A stretch of DNA of 64,000 bases, from the NCBI GenBank assembly GCA_012038135.1, contig JAAVJQ010000011.1:56713-120712 (forward strand), written 5' to 3'. Origin of the DNA: Salinimicrobium nanhaiense. GTDB taxonomy: Bacteria; Bacteroidota; Bacteroidia; Flavobacteriales; Flavobacteriaceae. Of this stretch, positions 15,371-24,053 are shown in pieces; the stretch's first letter is position 1, and every line of letters starts with the position of its first letter. The notes under the pieces are model-generated. The model saw only the letters and a list, made by a program, of their open reading frames with translations. It was not told where the DNA came from and made no database searches. Position numbers and translations under genes: made by a program.

Positions 15371-17778
15371 ATTTTTATTTTTTTGGATGAATACTCTGTA
15401 ATTGCTTTCTCCATATCCTGATGCTTTTCATAAAGCTTCATTATTTCTTCATTCTCGTATCCATCGGTTAAATATGCTGCATAAACTTCCCTTGGCACTT
15501 CCAGACGGAAGACATTGCTTTCCTTTCCAATCTTGATAAACATTTCAGTGTACTTCCGTTCCCCGGAAAGATTGTTCCTGATGGATTTTAGCTGGTTAAG
15601 ATCGTGGCTGGAAAGGTTTAACCGCTTGGCCAGCTCGTTATACCCCTTTTCATTATGCAGGCTGTAAATGACCTGAGTGTTCTCCAGGATACTTGCCGAG
15701 ATGGAATTGTTCGGCAGCTGGTTAATAGATTGTAAGATGATACCGATTGCCCCGTTCTGTTTCCGAATTGCCTGATAGTAGAATTCCACGCTTTCCAGTA
15801 CGTTCTCAAATTTCAACTGCTTCGCAAATTCATCAAAAAGGATAATTCCTTTCTCGGCACGATTTTTCCAAATGGTTCGTTGGATAGCGGATTTAATCAG
15901 CTTAAGCATTACTGAAAGAACTTCCTTGTTATCCTTTACTTCATCAAGCTCAAAAACAATCAATCTTTTATCTTCAATTTTATAGGTCTGGTCCTCGCTA
16001 ATCTCAAAAAGGAAACTGTACAGGCCATCTCCAACATATTCTGACATCACGTGCAGGAAGTTCACTATGTTGAAGTAATCCGCATGGATCTTCAGTTTTT
16101 GCAGGAGATCCTTCTGATTGGTTTCTACAAACCGATAAAAATTATCCAGGGAATGCTTTTCAGGAACATTCGAATAGTAGTGGAGCAATATTTTTCTGAT
16201 CGAAACTGATTGTGCTTTGGTGACTTTTAAATCTGAGCCGAAGAGTTCAAACAGGAACATTGACAAATCCTCCAGCCGTTCTGGCGTGACATCTTCTGAA
16301 TTACTGATGTAAAACGGATTAATACCCAAATTTTTCCCGCTTTCATATCTCAGAACAGTATACTTTTCAGGATATAATTTTGCGAATTTTGTATAGGAGC
16401 CACCAAGATCAATGATCACCAGGCGCACTCCGCTCTCAAAGTACTGGCGCAAAATATTATTGGCCAGAAAAGATTTTCCTTCCCCTGTAGGGGCAAAAAT
16501 GGCAAAGTTCCGGGCTTTAATCCGCTTCTTTCCCTCGTCCCATACATCCTTTAGCACCGGGATGTTGTGTTCCCGGTCATTGAAGATGATTCCTGTGGGA
16601 TCAGATTTATAATTGGTATTATTAATCAGCAGGCACAGCGCATGTTTTAAATCGGTCACATATAGATCTGAATTGGAAAAATTGGAAGAGAAACAACAGT
16701 AGCTATTCACTACATAATTTTTACGTTCTTCCCCCCGCGGGTAGTACGGCGTAATATCAAGTTCCTTAAATTCAGTCTTTACCTTCGAAGCTATCTGGGC
16801 CAGCTCTCCGGCTTCCTTAGCCCAATAGATGACATTGAAATGGCCACGGATAATTCTGGACGTATCATCCGCATTTATCTGATCAAGGATATGCTGAATT
16901 TTACCCAGCACAACCTTATTCTGAGATCCGAAATTTGAACTTTTATGAAGTTCTTCGATTTTGTTATCAAGGAGCTTCCGCCATTTTTGTTTGTCATCCA
17001 GGTAGAGAATCTGGTTTACCATATGATTTTCATTAAGGGTCAAGCCGAGGCCGTCAATAAAGCCCTGGTGGAATATAAACTCATCGGAAGTAAACCTTTC
17101 ATTGACCTTACTGCTCTGAACAGTTTCTCCAAAACAGCGTTCGCTGTTGATAGCCAGGGCATCAAAATAATTGTCGCCAACCTGAATATTGGATTTATTT
17201 AGCAGCATATCTGTATCAAAACCTTCAGAAAAACCATTAAAAAAGCTATTGGTTAAAGCCTGAATTTCCACGGCGCCCAGAGGTAGAAAAGACATCCTAC
17301 GGCTATTATTGATAAAGGAAACGGAATCGCTCACAGAGCTGATAAAACTTTTGAGATTATCATCCAGTTCCTGGCACATCCCTTTAGAGACCTTTCGAAA
17401 TGGATTGACATACTTCGGGTTATTTAATGCTTTGTTTTTGGTGAGGATAAAAAACAGATAGCAGCGATGTTCCATATATTCCCTGCCTTTGAAATGTTCG
17501 TGTGTTGCCTTTTCTAAAAAGGTAGTATTTGGCAATAACTCCGCAGAATAAGATTTTTTTAAATAAATGTCCTGTTTGTGTACAACACTTCCATTGGGCA
17601 AAGATTTTAGGGCCTGGAACCAAACCCCATGAATATCTTTAAAGTCCTTTTCAGATAAAGAGTAGATTTCAGGTAACATCCCCTCATAGCAAAGAACTAC
17701 GTTACCATTATTGGCAAAAATGATATTGTCCTGAATATCGATTATGGGCGTAAAGTCCGAAAGATTAATCTTGTTCAT
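15367..17778 (-). CDS. traG: TraG, VirB4-type conjugation ATPase
   Basis: 803 aa. The C-terminal ATPase domain has a Walker A APTGEGKS (residues 429-436), a Walker-B-like GIILFDEFAKQL and an RKQNGAIGIILQSINQL stretch typical of VirB4/TraC ATPases. The N-terminal third (DFTPIIDIQDNIIFANNG) is family-typical of Bacteroidetes TraG. It powers assembly of the transfer channel at the inner membrane. It overlaps traF by 14 bases and traI by 4. No damage is seen. Confidence 0.93.
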   Translation of the reverse strand: MNKINLSDFTPIIDIQDNIIFANNGNVVLCYEGMLPEIYSLSEKDFKDIHGVWFQALKSLPNGSVVHKQDIYLKKSYSAELLPNTTFLEKATHEHFKGREYMEHRCYLFFILTKNKALNNPKYVNPFRKVSKGMCQELDDNLKSFISSVSDSVSFINNSRRMSFLPLGAVEIQALTNSFFNGFSEGFDTDMLLNKSNIQVGDNYFDALAINSERCFGETVQSSKVNERFTSDEFIFHQGFIDGLGLTLNENHMVNQILYLDDKQKWRKLLDNKIEELHKSSNFGSQNKVVLGKIQHILDQINADDTSRIIRGHFNVIYWAKEAGELAQIASKVKTEFKELDITPYYPRGEERKNYVVNSYCCFSSNFSNSDLYVTDLKHALCLLINNTNYKSDPTGIIFNDREHNIPVLKDVWDEGKKRIKARNFAIFAPTGEGKSFLANNILRQYFESGVRLVIIDLGGSYTKFAKLYPEKYTVLRYESGKNLGINPFYISNSEDVTPERLEDLSMFLFELFGSDLKVTKAQSVSIRKILLHYYSNVPEKHSLDNFYRFVETNQKDLLQKLKIHADYFNIVNFLHVMSEYVGDGLYSFLFEISEDQTYKIEDKRLIVFELDEVKDNKEVLSVMLKLIKSAIQRTIWKNRAEKGIILFDEFAKQLKFENVLESVEFYYQAIRKQNGAIGIILQSINQLPNNSISASILENTQVIYSLHNEKGYNELAKRLNLSSHDLNQLKSIRNNLSGERKYTEMFIKIGKESNVFRLEVPREVYAAYLTDGYENEEIMKLYEKHQDMEKAITEYSSKKIKI

Positions 17779-18049
17779 AATTAAAATTTGAATTTCTTCT
17801 GTTGCTGATGATTTCTGGAAATTTTACCGAAACCTGAAAGAGCTGTGATGTTCTGGTTATTCTGATTAGTACTAAATAAAGGATACAATTGAGGATCAAA
17901 GCACTAATGATGATCCAGAAGCTGAAAGAGAAAATGATGACCAGTAATGAAGCTACTACGCAAATCATCATTAAAGCAAAGGAGGAGATGGGCAGCCCAA
18001 AAATGACAGCCCCTTTCCTAATGTTTCTATAGACTTCAAACTGTTTCAT
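17765..18049 (-). CDS. traF: Conjugative transposon protein TraF (DUF4133, VirB3-like)
   Basis: 94 aa with two adjacent membrane helices (about 22-62), beginning MKQFEVYRNIRKGAVIFGLP. This is the small inner-membrane TraF of Bacteroidetes conjugation operons. It is coupled to traE by a one-base overlap and to traG by a 14-base overlap. Confidence 0.85.
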   Translation of the reverse strand: MKQFEVYRNIRKGAVIFGLPISSFALMMICVVASLLVIIFSFSFWIIISALILNCILYLVLIRITRTSQLFQVSVKFPEIISNRRNSNFNYEQD

Positions 18050-18336
18050 TAGACCACGATTGAAATCAAATAGGTGAAGATGCCCACTACTGCTCCTGCA
18101 ATAAGGACAAAGACGAGCACCCGGGTAATCCCCTTTTTAAGGTCTGCATTTTCCCCAAAGAAGTGGCCTGCGTTAAACAGGAAGCCGACAAGAAAGATCA
18201 CTCCAAGGAGGATTGGGAAGATGGTCCGGATCGTATCGGCAATATCATTAACCGAATTTTCAATTCCCCCGATTTGTGCAAAAAGCGGTAAAGAAACCAG
18301 GGACAAAAAGAGCGTGGGATAGATTGGTTTTTTCAT
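18049..18336 (-). CDS. traE: Conjugative transposon protein TraE (DUF4134, VirB2-like)
   Basis: 95 aa with a signal-like start and two membrane helices separated by a short loop (FGENADLKKGITRV). This topology is shared with pilin-like VirB2 proteins. It is the first gene of the minus-strand tra operon; the genes traA-D of CTnDOT are not present here. A dyad at 18453-18478 lies in its upstream region, shared with the divergent amidase gene. Confidence 0.85.
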   Translation of the reverse strand: MKKPIYPTLFLSLVSLPLFAQIGGIENSVNDIADTIRTIFPILLGVIFLVGFLFNAGHFFGENADLKKGITRVLVFVLIAGAVVGIFTYLISIVV

Positions 18337-18452
18337 AAAGCACAGTTTAAAATTTTGTGTTGTTTTTGTTATGGAAAAAATACATATATTTCAATATAAT
18401 ACGTTGAAAATCAGCATAATAAATAAAAAATAATATTTGATTTTTAATAGTT

Positions 18453-18478
18453 TAGTTTGATATTAAATGATGTCAAAC
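18453..18478. promoter_or_regulatory. Inverted repeat between divergent tra operon and amidase
   Basis: agtttga (18453-18459) and tcaaact (18472-18478) form a 7-bp dyad with a 12-bp centre in the 188-bp divergent promoter region. It could be an operator for both units. Confidence 0.4.
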
Positions 18479-18524
18479 TGAATTGAAATCACCAGGAGAA
18501 CTGGTAACAACCTGAAAATTTTAA

Positions 18525-19181
18525 ATGCTCATGAAGCTGAAAAACGTCATTTTTCTGGTTTTGCTCCTGAAAATGTGTTTCATTTTTGGGCAGGGAAAAG
18601 AACATCGAAAAAGAATTATTGTCGATGTTGGTCATGGAGGAAAAGACCCTGGTGCGATCGGAATAAACGGAATCCAGGAAAAAGATGTTGTCCTGGCCAT
18701 AGCAAAAGAAATGATCAGGCTCAATAAAACAATATTTGGAGATGTGTACGACATTTATCTTACAAGATATGATGATAGTTTTTTCACCCTTTCAGAAAGG
18801 ATCAACTTAGCAAAATCATTAAGGGGAGATATATGTATTTCCTTGCATTGCAATTCATTTTATAGCGATGCCAAGGGAATGGAAATTTTTACATTTAATT
18901 CTGAATCCATAAAAAATGACTATAACACCAGGACTTCAATCGCTCTTGGAAATGAAATTCTAAAAGAGTCTACTCTTAATTTAAACATTGAAAACAGGGG
19001 GATGAAATTTGCCAATTTTCAAGTACTCAGGGAAATGATTAAGTTTTGTCCTGCTATTCTAATTGAAGTAGGCTTTTTGAATAATCCGGTTGAGGCAGTG
19101 TATTTTTCCAGACCATCAGGTATTACAGCAATAGCATTGGCTATTTTATCAGGAATAAATAATCATTTAAAATCGAAATAA
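18525..19181 (+). CDS. N-acetylmuramoyl-L-alanine amidase (Amidase_3)
   Basis: 218 aa with a signal peptide (about residues 1-23, ending CFIFGQG). The zinc amidase ligands are visible: His in VDVGHGGKDPGA, Glu in GIQEKDV, His in ISLHCNS and the catalytic Glu in LIEVGFLNN. It cuts the peptide from the glycan in peptidoglycan, probably opening the wall locally for the transfer channel encoded by the divergent tra operon. A second start two codons later (MKLKNV) is equally possible. Its stop overlaps the ATG of a 32-aa ORF (TAATG). Confidence 0.88.
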   Translation: MLMKLKNVIFLVLLLKMCFIFGQGKEHRKRIIVDVGHGGKDPGAIGINGIQEKDVVLAIAKEMIRLNKTIFGDVYDIYLTRYDDSFFTLSERINLAKSLRGDICISLHCNSFYSDAKGMEIFTFNSESIKNDYNTRTSIALGNEILKESTLNLNIENRGMKFANFQVLREMIKFCPAILIEVGFLNNPVEAVYFSRPSGITAIALAILSGINNHLKSK

Positions 19182-19279
19182 TGAAAGAAGCATTTTTAGA
19201 AATTATTAAAAGTATTGGGGATGTTGTAAAAGCTTTCGTTTCAGAAACTTTAAAGCAACTTTCGGACTTAAAAAAATGA
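19181..19279 (+). CDS. 32-aa amphipathic peptide coupled to the amidase
   Basis: The ATG overlaps the amidase stop by one base, giving TAATG stop-start coupling. The peptide begins MKEAFLEIIKSIGDVVKAF and is predicted to be a single helix. Hydrophobic residues (F5, I8/I9, I12, V15/V16, F19/V20, L24, L27, L30) recur every 3-4 positions, with Lys/Glu on the other face and a KK end. It has no signal peptide. It could be a membrane-active or holin-like partner of the amidase or a regulatory leader; function is unknown. Confidence 0.55.
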   Translation: MKEAFLEIIKSIGDVVKAFVSETLKQLSDLKK

Positions 19280-19339
19280 ACCATGGCTTGATGATAAGTT
19301 GTTATTATCTCTTCAAATTTATATCATAGATGCCCATTT

Positions 19340-20002
19340 CTATTTCCGCTTATCCCCCACGGTTTCATCAAAAGCAACAAGATTGAATAATTCCCGCATA
19401 CGGCTTCGGACTCTGTTTCCGTAACGTTCTTCCAGCTCCTCAGCGTTAAGGTTGGTCGTTGCGTGGGTTTTTATGTGTTGCTTTGTCTGTAGAAAAAATT
19501 CATATCGCGATAAAAGGACTTCGCCCATTACGTTACAGTCTTTGCCGTAATAGCGACCGGGTGGTTCAACACCCAGATCATCAAAACAAAAGAATTTGGT
19601 GTTCCCGTATTCTTCAATCGTTTTATAGCCCAAATGGTTGAAGCTGAAGGTCACATTCCGGCAGGGAATCATTTCGTAAGGCCGCTGCAAAGGAACCAGA
19701 TGGTGTAATAACTTCATCAAACTTGTTTTGCCGCATCCGACCGGGCCGGACAGCAAAATACCTTTTTCAAGATCTATCCCAAATTTCTGGCAGTTATCTT
19801 TTTCCTTTATAAAATAAGAGCACAGCTTCAGTAAAATATCACGGTCGTCCTCATAGATCCGGAATTTTTGTCCGAATAGAAGTTTTCCTTTGGCATTTAG
19901 GTAGATGAGCATTTTTGGAAAATCGTAAACAACGGTTTTCCCATCAAACTTTCCCAGGGAATATTCCATACCACCTTCGATAATTTTAGAGGGGTTGTCC
20001 AT
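19340..20002 (-). CDS. DnaC/IstB-like ATP-binding protein (helicase loader type)
   Basis: 220 aa with a Walker A LLSGPVGCGKTSLM, a Walker B FFCFDDLG, a sensor-1-like HATTNLNAEELEERYG and an arginine in NRVRSRMRELF. This is the AAA+ layout of DnaC/IstB helicase loaders. It overlaps the upstream gene by 17 bases and is the last gene of a three-gene unit (HTH, DnaD-like, DnaC-like) that looks like the replication module of the element. Confidence 0.8.
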   Translation of the reverse strand: MDNPSKIIEGGMEYSLGKFDGKTVVYDFPKMLIYLNAKGKLLFGQKFRIYEDDRDILLKLCSYFIKEKDNCQKFGIDLEKGILLSGPVGCGKTSLMKLLHHLVPLQRPYEMIPCRNVTFSFNHLGYKTIEEYGNTKFFCFDDLGVEPPGRYYGKDCNVMGEVLLSRYEFFLQTKQHIKTHATTNLNAEELEERYGNRVRSRMRELFNLVAFDETVGDKRK

Positions 20003-20738
20003 AATCTTTTGCTTTAGTGGTTCTGAGGTTGTCCTGATTTTGGGACGCTCGCTTTTTGTTTTGTTTGTTTTCCTCTCCGAATAATTCTATTCGGTCCATC
20101 CAGTTTTTGGCCAGGGCACGCCAATCCCTTATCGCTTTTCCGTCACTGGTTTTCCAATCATCTGCCTGATAATGTTCATAGAATTTTTTTCCTTCATCAG
20201 CAGAAAAATCTTTTTCCTCAAAAAAAAATAAAACAGCCTGCCTGTCCTTTGGCTGTTTATTAATGTTTACTTGTTTAGTATTGTTTATATAAGATACCAA
20301 TGCTTGTCCACTCACGGGACGGTGCGAGTCCACAGCTTGTCCATTGGTGGGACGGTGCTGGTACACCACTGGTTCATTTTTGGGATGGTAGCGTTCCGCA
20401 AGATGTTCTAATCTGGGATTGTACTGTCCCGTCTCCGATTCATCACTTGTCCCGATAATGGACATCTTGATCTTACTGCCTTTGTAAGGGTTATTCGACG
20501 GAAAATAGCAGAGGTATCTCCAGGTATCAAGATCCGTGACACACCTATGGTATGTGGATTTGGAGCCGATTTTGGCTACACGCATCAACTCTCTGCGGTT
20601 AACGAAAAATTCATCGGCAAACCGGCTACTGTTCCATTCCTGAAACAAAGCCATATACAGGCTGATGTGCGTTGGATTTAGGCGGTCATCAAAAAAAAAA
20701 TTTTCAAAAGCCGCATTAAGAAGCTTTATATAATTCAT
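19986..20738 (-). CDS. DnaD/primosome-like replication protein
   Basis: 250 aa. The N-terminal winged-helix-like part has LYMALFQEWNSSRFADEFFVNRR and a KIGSKSTYHRCVTDL recognition-helix segment. A low-complexity linker with repeated HRP(T/V)(N/S)GQA motifs (about 128-145) follows, then a C-terminal GKAIRDWRALAKNWMDR segment as in DnaD/DnaB-like primosome proteins. It overlaps the DnaC-like gene, so the two probably act together in replication initiation of the element. Confidence 0.65.
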   Translation of the reverse strand: MNYIKLLNAAFENFFFDDRLNPTHISLYMALFQEWNSSRFADEFFVNRRELMRVAKIGSKSTYHRCVTDLDTWRYLCYFPSNNPYKGSKIKMSIIGTSDESETGQYNPRLEHLAERYHPKNEPVVYQHRPTNGQAVDSHRPVSGQALVSYINNTKQVNINKQPKDRQAVLFFFEEKDFSADEGKKFYEHYQADDWKTSDGKAIRDWRALAKNWMDRIELFGEENKQNKKRASQNQDNLRTTKAKDYGQPL

Positions 20739-20741
20739 CGC

Positions 20742-21026
20742 TTAGGAATTTAAACCATGCTGCACACGATTGGTATCCATCACGTTCTGGATTTCCTCTG
20801 CATCGTAATATATGATTCCGCCCACTTTTGTGTATGGGAGCGTACCATTTATTCGTAAATTTTGAAGGGTTCCCGGACTTACCTGGAGCAGGTCCATCAC
20901 TTCGGAAGATTTAAGGTATTTTTTAATTCTTCCTGAAGTTTGTTTGGCAAGAAGGTCTTTAATCTCATCGAGCAATTCCATTTTGAATTCCCGAAGATCG
21001 TCTGTGGTAATTATACTTGTTGGCAT
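20742..21026 (-). CDS. Helix-turn-helix protein (excisionase/HTH_17 type)
   Basis: 94 aa with a C-terminal winged HTH, YLKSSEVMDLLQVSPGTLQ then KVGGIIYYDAEEI, typical of the MerR-like HTH_17 or excisionase family. A helical N-terminal part (about 10-40) precedes it. It heads the replication-like unit with 3 bases to the next gene. Palindromes at 21151 and 21289 lie upstream. It may regulate this unit or assist excision. Confidence 0.75.
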   Translation of the reverse strand: MPTSIITTDDLREFKMELLDEIKDLLAKQTSGRIKKYLKSSEVMDLLQVSPGTLQNLRINGTLPYTKVGGIIYYDAEEIQNVMDTNRVQHGLNS

Positions 21027-21150
21027 AATAGAATTTTTTAGAAGAAAGGGACTACCAAAGGGTTAAACTTTTTAAATTGATAGCCCCTGACTGAATTTGA
21101 CTTTCGTTCTACAAAATTGGGAGGGATTACTGGATTTTATTCCCCAGTAC

Positions 21151-21165
21151 GACCGTAGTACGGTC
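21151..21165. promoter_or_regulatory. Perfect palindrome gaccgtagtacggtc, probable operator
   Basis: A 7+1+7 dyad (half-site gaccgta), 125 bp upstream of the HTH gene. Its 13-bp core accgtagtacggt recurs at 21290-21302. The likely binder is RteC, encoded just downstream, or the HTH protein. Confidence 0.6.
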
Positions 21166-21288
21166 AAAGTTTAACATTTTGAAATTTGATGAACTTTGGC
21201 TGTTTTTATCCTATAAATTTTAAACTTAAATCTTCAAATAACATTAAATTAAATGGAGGTTTGAAAAAAATATCGATTTCGGTAGGTC

Positions 21289-21303
21289 AACCGTAGTACG
21301 GTC
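21289..21303. promoter_or_regulatory. Second copy of the accgtagtacggt palindrome
   Basis: The core palindrome (21290-21302) is identical to that at 21152-21164 and lies 138 bp from it. It is followed on the plus strand by a T-run, so it could also be a short terminator, but no plus-strand gene leads into it. Confidence 0.55.
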
Positions 21304-21343
21304 TTTTTTTATCAATTCTGGAAGATCAAAAAATCCAAAAATT

Positions 21344-22189
21344 TTAGTCTTCACTCTTATCCATTTCGGAAAGTAGTGAGGTCGCTAATTGGTCAAGAAA
21401 TAACGTCCTGCTATTTTTTCTGCCCTTGATGTCCTGATTGGTTTTGTAGATGTCCCTTGGTGTATAATCAAAGATTTCCTGAAGCTTTTGTGAAACCTTC
21501 ATAATGCTAAGGCCATTTTGGTTTCGAAGTCCATTATACCATAGGGCATAAACCAATTCCACCCAATCCGAATTCGTAAATGGCCAATGTATTTTTTCGG
21601 TGGCATGGAGCTTTACCTCTTTTCCATTAAGATTATTTTCAACATTGGACATTCGTTCATCCAAATAAATAACCAATGTATTGTAGGCTTTGAATTTACC
21701 TAGGAGCATGTCCCTGGGCGTGCAAAAATCAGGGTCCTGAAAATAGAATTTTGAAGTGGTTATATGAAAGCTATCCAGGTAATCCCGGGTGTAATATTCT
21801 TTGTCGAAATGGGTGGCCCCGGAATTGACATACTGCCCGAAATCCATATTGTACAGAAAGAAACGATTTAGCTTACCAATTTTCTTTTTTATGAATTTAA
21901 GCTGGGAGTTTTTATCCGCTTTTGGAAACTGGATTTCAAAGGAATGGATTTCTGAGAAATAAATGAGTTGAACTAGGGGAGCCTGTTTTATAGTTTTAAA
22001 GAATTCAATTTCGGCTTCAATTGAGTCAAAGCCTTTAGCTATGACTTCTCTTTTGAGTGTAATGAGTAGGTTACGACAGACTTCAATAGAGCGATAGGAT
22101 TGTTTAAGGATATTCTTACTGTGAAGTTTGATTTCCTTCAGATCTTCCAATAGCTTGTATGAGAGCAATTCTGTATCCATCTGTAACAA
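21344..22189 (-). CDS. rteC: RteC-family regulator of element transfer
   Basis: 281 aa matching the RteC family in length and in features: N-terminal helices, the FSEIHSFEIQFPKADKNSQ region, an IHWPFTNSDWVELVYALWYNG segment and a C-terminal winged-helix part (LSIMKVSQKLQEIFDYTPRDIY). In CTnDOT RteC activates excision by binding inverted half-sites. Palindromes with ccgta/tacgg half-sites are found both upstream and downstream of this gene, consistent with regulation of the excision/replication genes and of itself. Confidence 0.85.
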   Translation of the reverse strand: MLQMDTELLSYKLLEDLKEIKLHSKNILKQSYRSIEVCRNLLITLKREVIAKGFDSIEAEIEFFKTIKQAPLVQLIYFSEIHSFEIQFPKADKNSQLKFIKKKIGKLNRFFLYNMDFGQYVNSGATHFDKEYYTRDYLDSFHITTSKFYFQDPDFCTPRDMLLGKFKAYNTLVIYLDERMSNVENNLNGKEVKLHATEKIHWPFTNSDWVELVYALWYNGLRNQNGLSIMKVSQKLQEIFDYTPRDIYKTNQDIKGRKNSRTLFLDQLATSLLSEMDKSED

Positions 22190-22352
22190 TTTTACTGTAA
22201 AGCATCATACACTTTTTTATATAAATGGTTAGATAGTCCATTCGAGTCTATCGACTACGAATGATCAAAAAGGAAATTGGGAGGTACTTTCCTTACAGCT
22301 AAAGAACCTCCTTGAAGATAATCACAAATACCTTTACTGTCAGTAATTGATG

Positions 22353-22390
22353 CCGTATTTTATTACGGAAAAGCCCGTATTTTCCTACGG
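22353..22390. promoter_or_regulatory. Tandem ccgta-N6-tacgg dyads upstream of rteC
   Basis: Two dyads, 22353-22368 and 22375-22390, repeat with a 22-bp period (two helical turns) in the rteC upstream region. The half-sites equal those of the 21151 and 21289 palindromes, but the spacing is 6 instead of 1. Confidence 0.6.
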
Positions 22391-22423
22391 AATACGAGCT
22401 AGAAACCCAAAATAGTATTGAAG

Positions 22424-23344
22424 CTATTCATTCTTTGGCTTGAAGCGGGATATGAATTGACCTCTATTCTTGACCGCAGTTTTTTTAAAAATATTTGAGG
22501 CATGTTTAGAAACAGTGCTTTCTGCTATGAAAAAATCTTTGGCAATTTCTTTATAGGATAATCCTCGTAAAATGGATAATGCAATTTCAACTTCCCTTCT
22601 TGTCAGATCTCCATAAATTATTTTGTTTTTCAGGGCTTCATTTCCTTCTACTTTTTGAAAAGCAAAGACTTCGAAGGCTTCAGGCTTATTCTTCAGAAAA
22701 CGAAGGTATCTATTTACTTCAATAACTGTTATTGCATAGAAAGCCAGGTTCATTACAGTGAATGTTAACCATTGATAATCACCTATAACTGTTAGTATGG
22801 GCAAAAGGGCTATGCAAGAGATACTTATGATGGCTAATCTGTTTTTTTTAGAAACAAATGAATTTGGATTGTCGATGTTTGAAATCCTTCTGTAAAATAA
22901 GCCGAGAAAAATAAATGCTATAATTGAAACCGGGATCGTGAAAAGAAGCCTTGCTGAATCTAAAGAATTTGTAAGGAAGTAGGGAATTAAGAATAACAGA
23001 ATAAAACTACAACCTACCAGTATAGCAATATTGGGAATAGTGGAACCGAATTTTAAAAATTCAATATCATAGTCCTTATACAAATAATAAATTATGTATA
23101 CACATAGTGCTATTGCTACGCCATAAGTAATGATGTATTGAACAATTATTGGATCAGGAAAACTTTCTGTTGGGAGGAATCCCCCGGTTAAGTTGTAAGC
23201 AATATACAGCAACCCTAGAATTATATACCTTCTTAGGCTCAGGCGTTTTAGCTTTGCATTTTGAATGACAGCAATAAGTACAATAATGGTGTCAATCAAA
23301 AGATAGAAAAAGGTCGTCCAATGGATTGAAGTGCCAAACATCAT
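22424..23344 (-). CDS. Membrane-bound LuxR-type transcription regulator
   Basis: 306 aa. About seven hydrophobic helices (residues 10-215) are followed by a LuxR/GerE HTH near the C-terminus: DLTRREVEIALSILRGLSYK, then AESTVSKHASNIFKKT. The topology suggests a regulator that senses a membrane or extracellular signal directly. It is coupled to the upstream asparaginase-domain gene by an ATGA overlap, so the pair is likely one unit. Target genes are unknown; palindromes lie just downstream in the rteC promoter. Confidence 0.8.
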   Translation of the reverse strand: MMFGTSIHWTTFFYLLIDTIIVLIAVIQNAKLKRLSLRRYIILGLLYIAYNLTGGFLPTESFPDPIIVQYIITYGVAIALCVYIIYYLYKDYDIEFLKFGSTIPNIAILVGCSFILLFLIPYFLTNSLDSARLLFTIPVSIIAFIFLGLFYRRISNIDNPNSFVSKKNRLAIISISCIALLPILTVIGDYQWLTFTVMNLAFYAITVIEVNRYLRFLKNKPEAFEVFAFQKVEGNEALKNKIIYGDLTRREVEIALSILRGLSYKEIAKDFFIAESTVSKHASNIFKKTAVKNRGQFISRFKPKNE

Positions 23345-23829
23345 TGTTTTTCATCTTTAGGCTCGAATTTATTTGTCTTTAAATTTTTAGTCACATTGCT
23401 CCAATGAAAAATCCTGCCGTTCATAGCAACATATACATCAGGTTTTAAAAATTGCAAGGAGCATATCGCATAACCTAAATTAAAAGGTGCATCCGTGTTC
23501 TTTGATGAACCTAAGATAAATGAACCTACGAGAACAATTGTTTTATCAAGGTTAAGTTTTCCTATATGCGCCGCAGTATCTTCCATAGTGAAAGTGCCGT
23601 GGGTGATCAATATTTTAGAAGAACCGGTTGCTTTAATTCTCTCTGCTAAAAATTCCCGGTCTTCCTGAGTTATGAAACGACTGTCTTTTTTGAAGACTTC
23701 CTCCAAGGTAAAAGGAAATGAAACATTTGCTGATTCCAGAAAATTACTTAATGAAATTTTTCTGGCGCTTTGTTTTTGATTATAATCCAGGCCTTCGATG
23801 GTGCCTCCTGTGGTAAGTATATGTATCAA
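23341..23829 (-). CDS. Asparaginase N-terminal domain protein
   Basis: 162 aa that carries both active-site threonine motifs of type I/II asparaginases, TTGGTIEG near the N-terminus and ITHGTFTMEDTA in the middle. It ends after GSFILGSSKNTDAPFNLGYA and lacks the whole C-terminal domain (usual length over 300 aa). The frame is clean and ends in an overlap with the LuxR-type gene, so it looks like a designed short form, not a broken gene. Whether it hydrolyses asparagine or binds a ligand for the partner regulator is unknown. Confidence 0.75.
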   Translation of the reverse strand: MIHILTTGGTIEGLDYNQKQSARKISLSNFLESANVSFPFTLEEVFKKDSRFITQEDREFLAERIKATGSSKILITHGTFTMEDTAAHIGKLNLDKTIVLVGSFILGSSKNTDAPFNLGYAICSLQFLKPDVYVAMNGRIFHWSNVTKNLKTNKFEPKDEKQ

Positions 23830-23870
23830 AATTGTAAGATTTGGGATTTTACGTACTAAAGATAAGATAC

Positions 23871-23990
23871 TTACTCTTTACAGGGTGATCCTTTCCCTTT
23901 TTTTACCCGTACCCAATCGGCTTCAGTCAACTTTGCTATGGCAACTGTTTCGATTAAGTTCTTTTGTGGGTAACTTGTAATCTTTAGCAT
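23871..23990 (-). pseudogene. Truncated SpoIIAA-like protein fragment, 39 aa
   Basis: The ORF begins MLKITSYPQKNLIETVAIAK and continues LTEADW, aligning with the first 25 residues of the SpoIIAA-like protein at 32072-32428 (MLQILGQTEGNLIATRATGN, LTEADY). It then degenerates into a basic tail and stops. It is probably a remnant at the left boundary of the cargo region. Confidence 0.55.
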
Positions 23991-24053
23991 ATCTCTGAAA
24001 AAACAAACGGTTAATAGAATGGTCTATAGGCTTAAATACTACTTTGCCCACTG

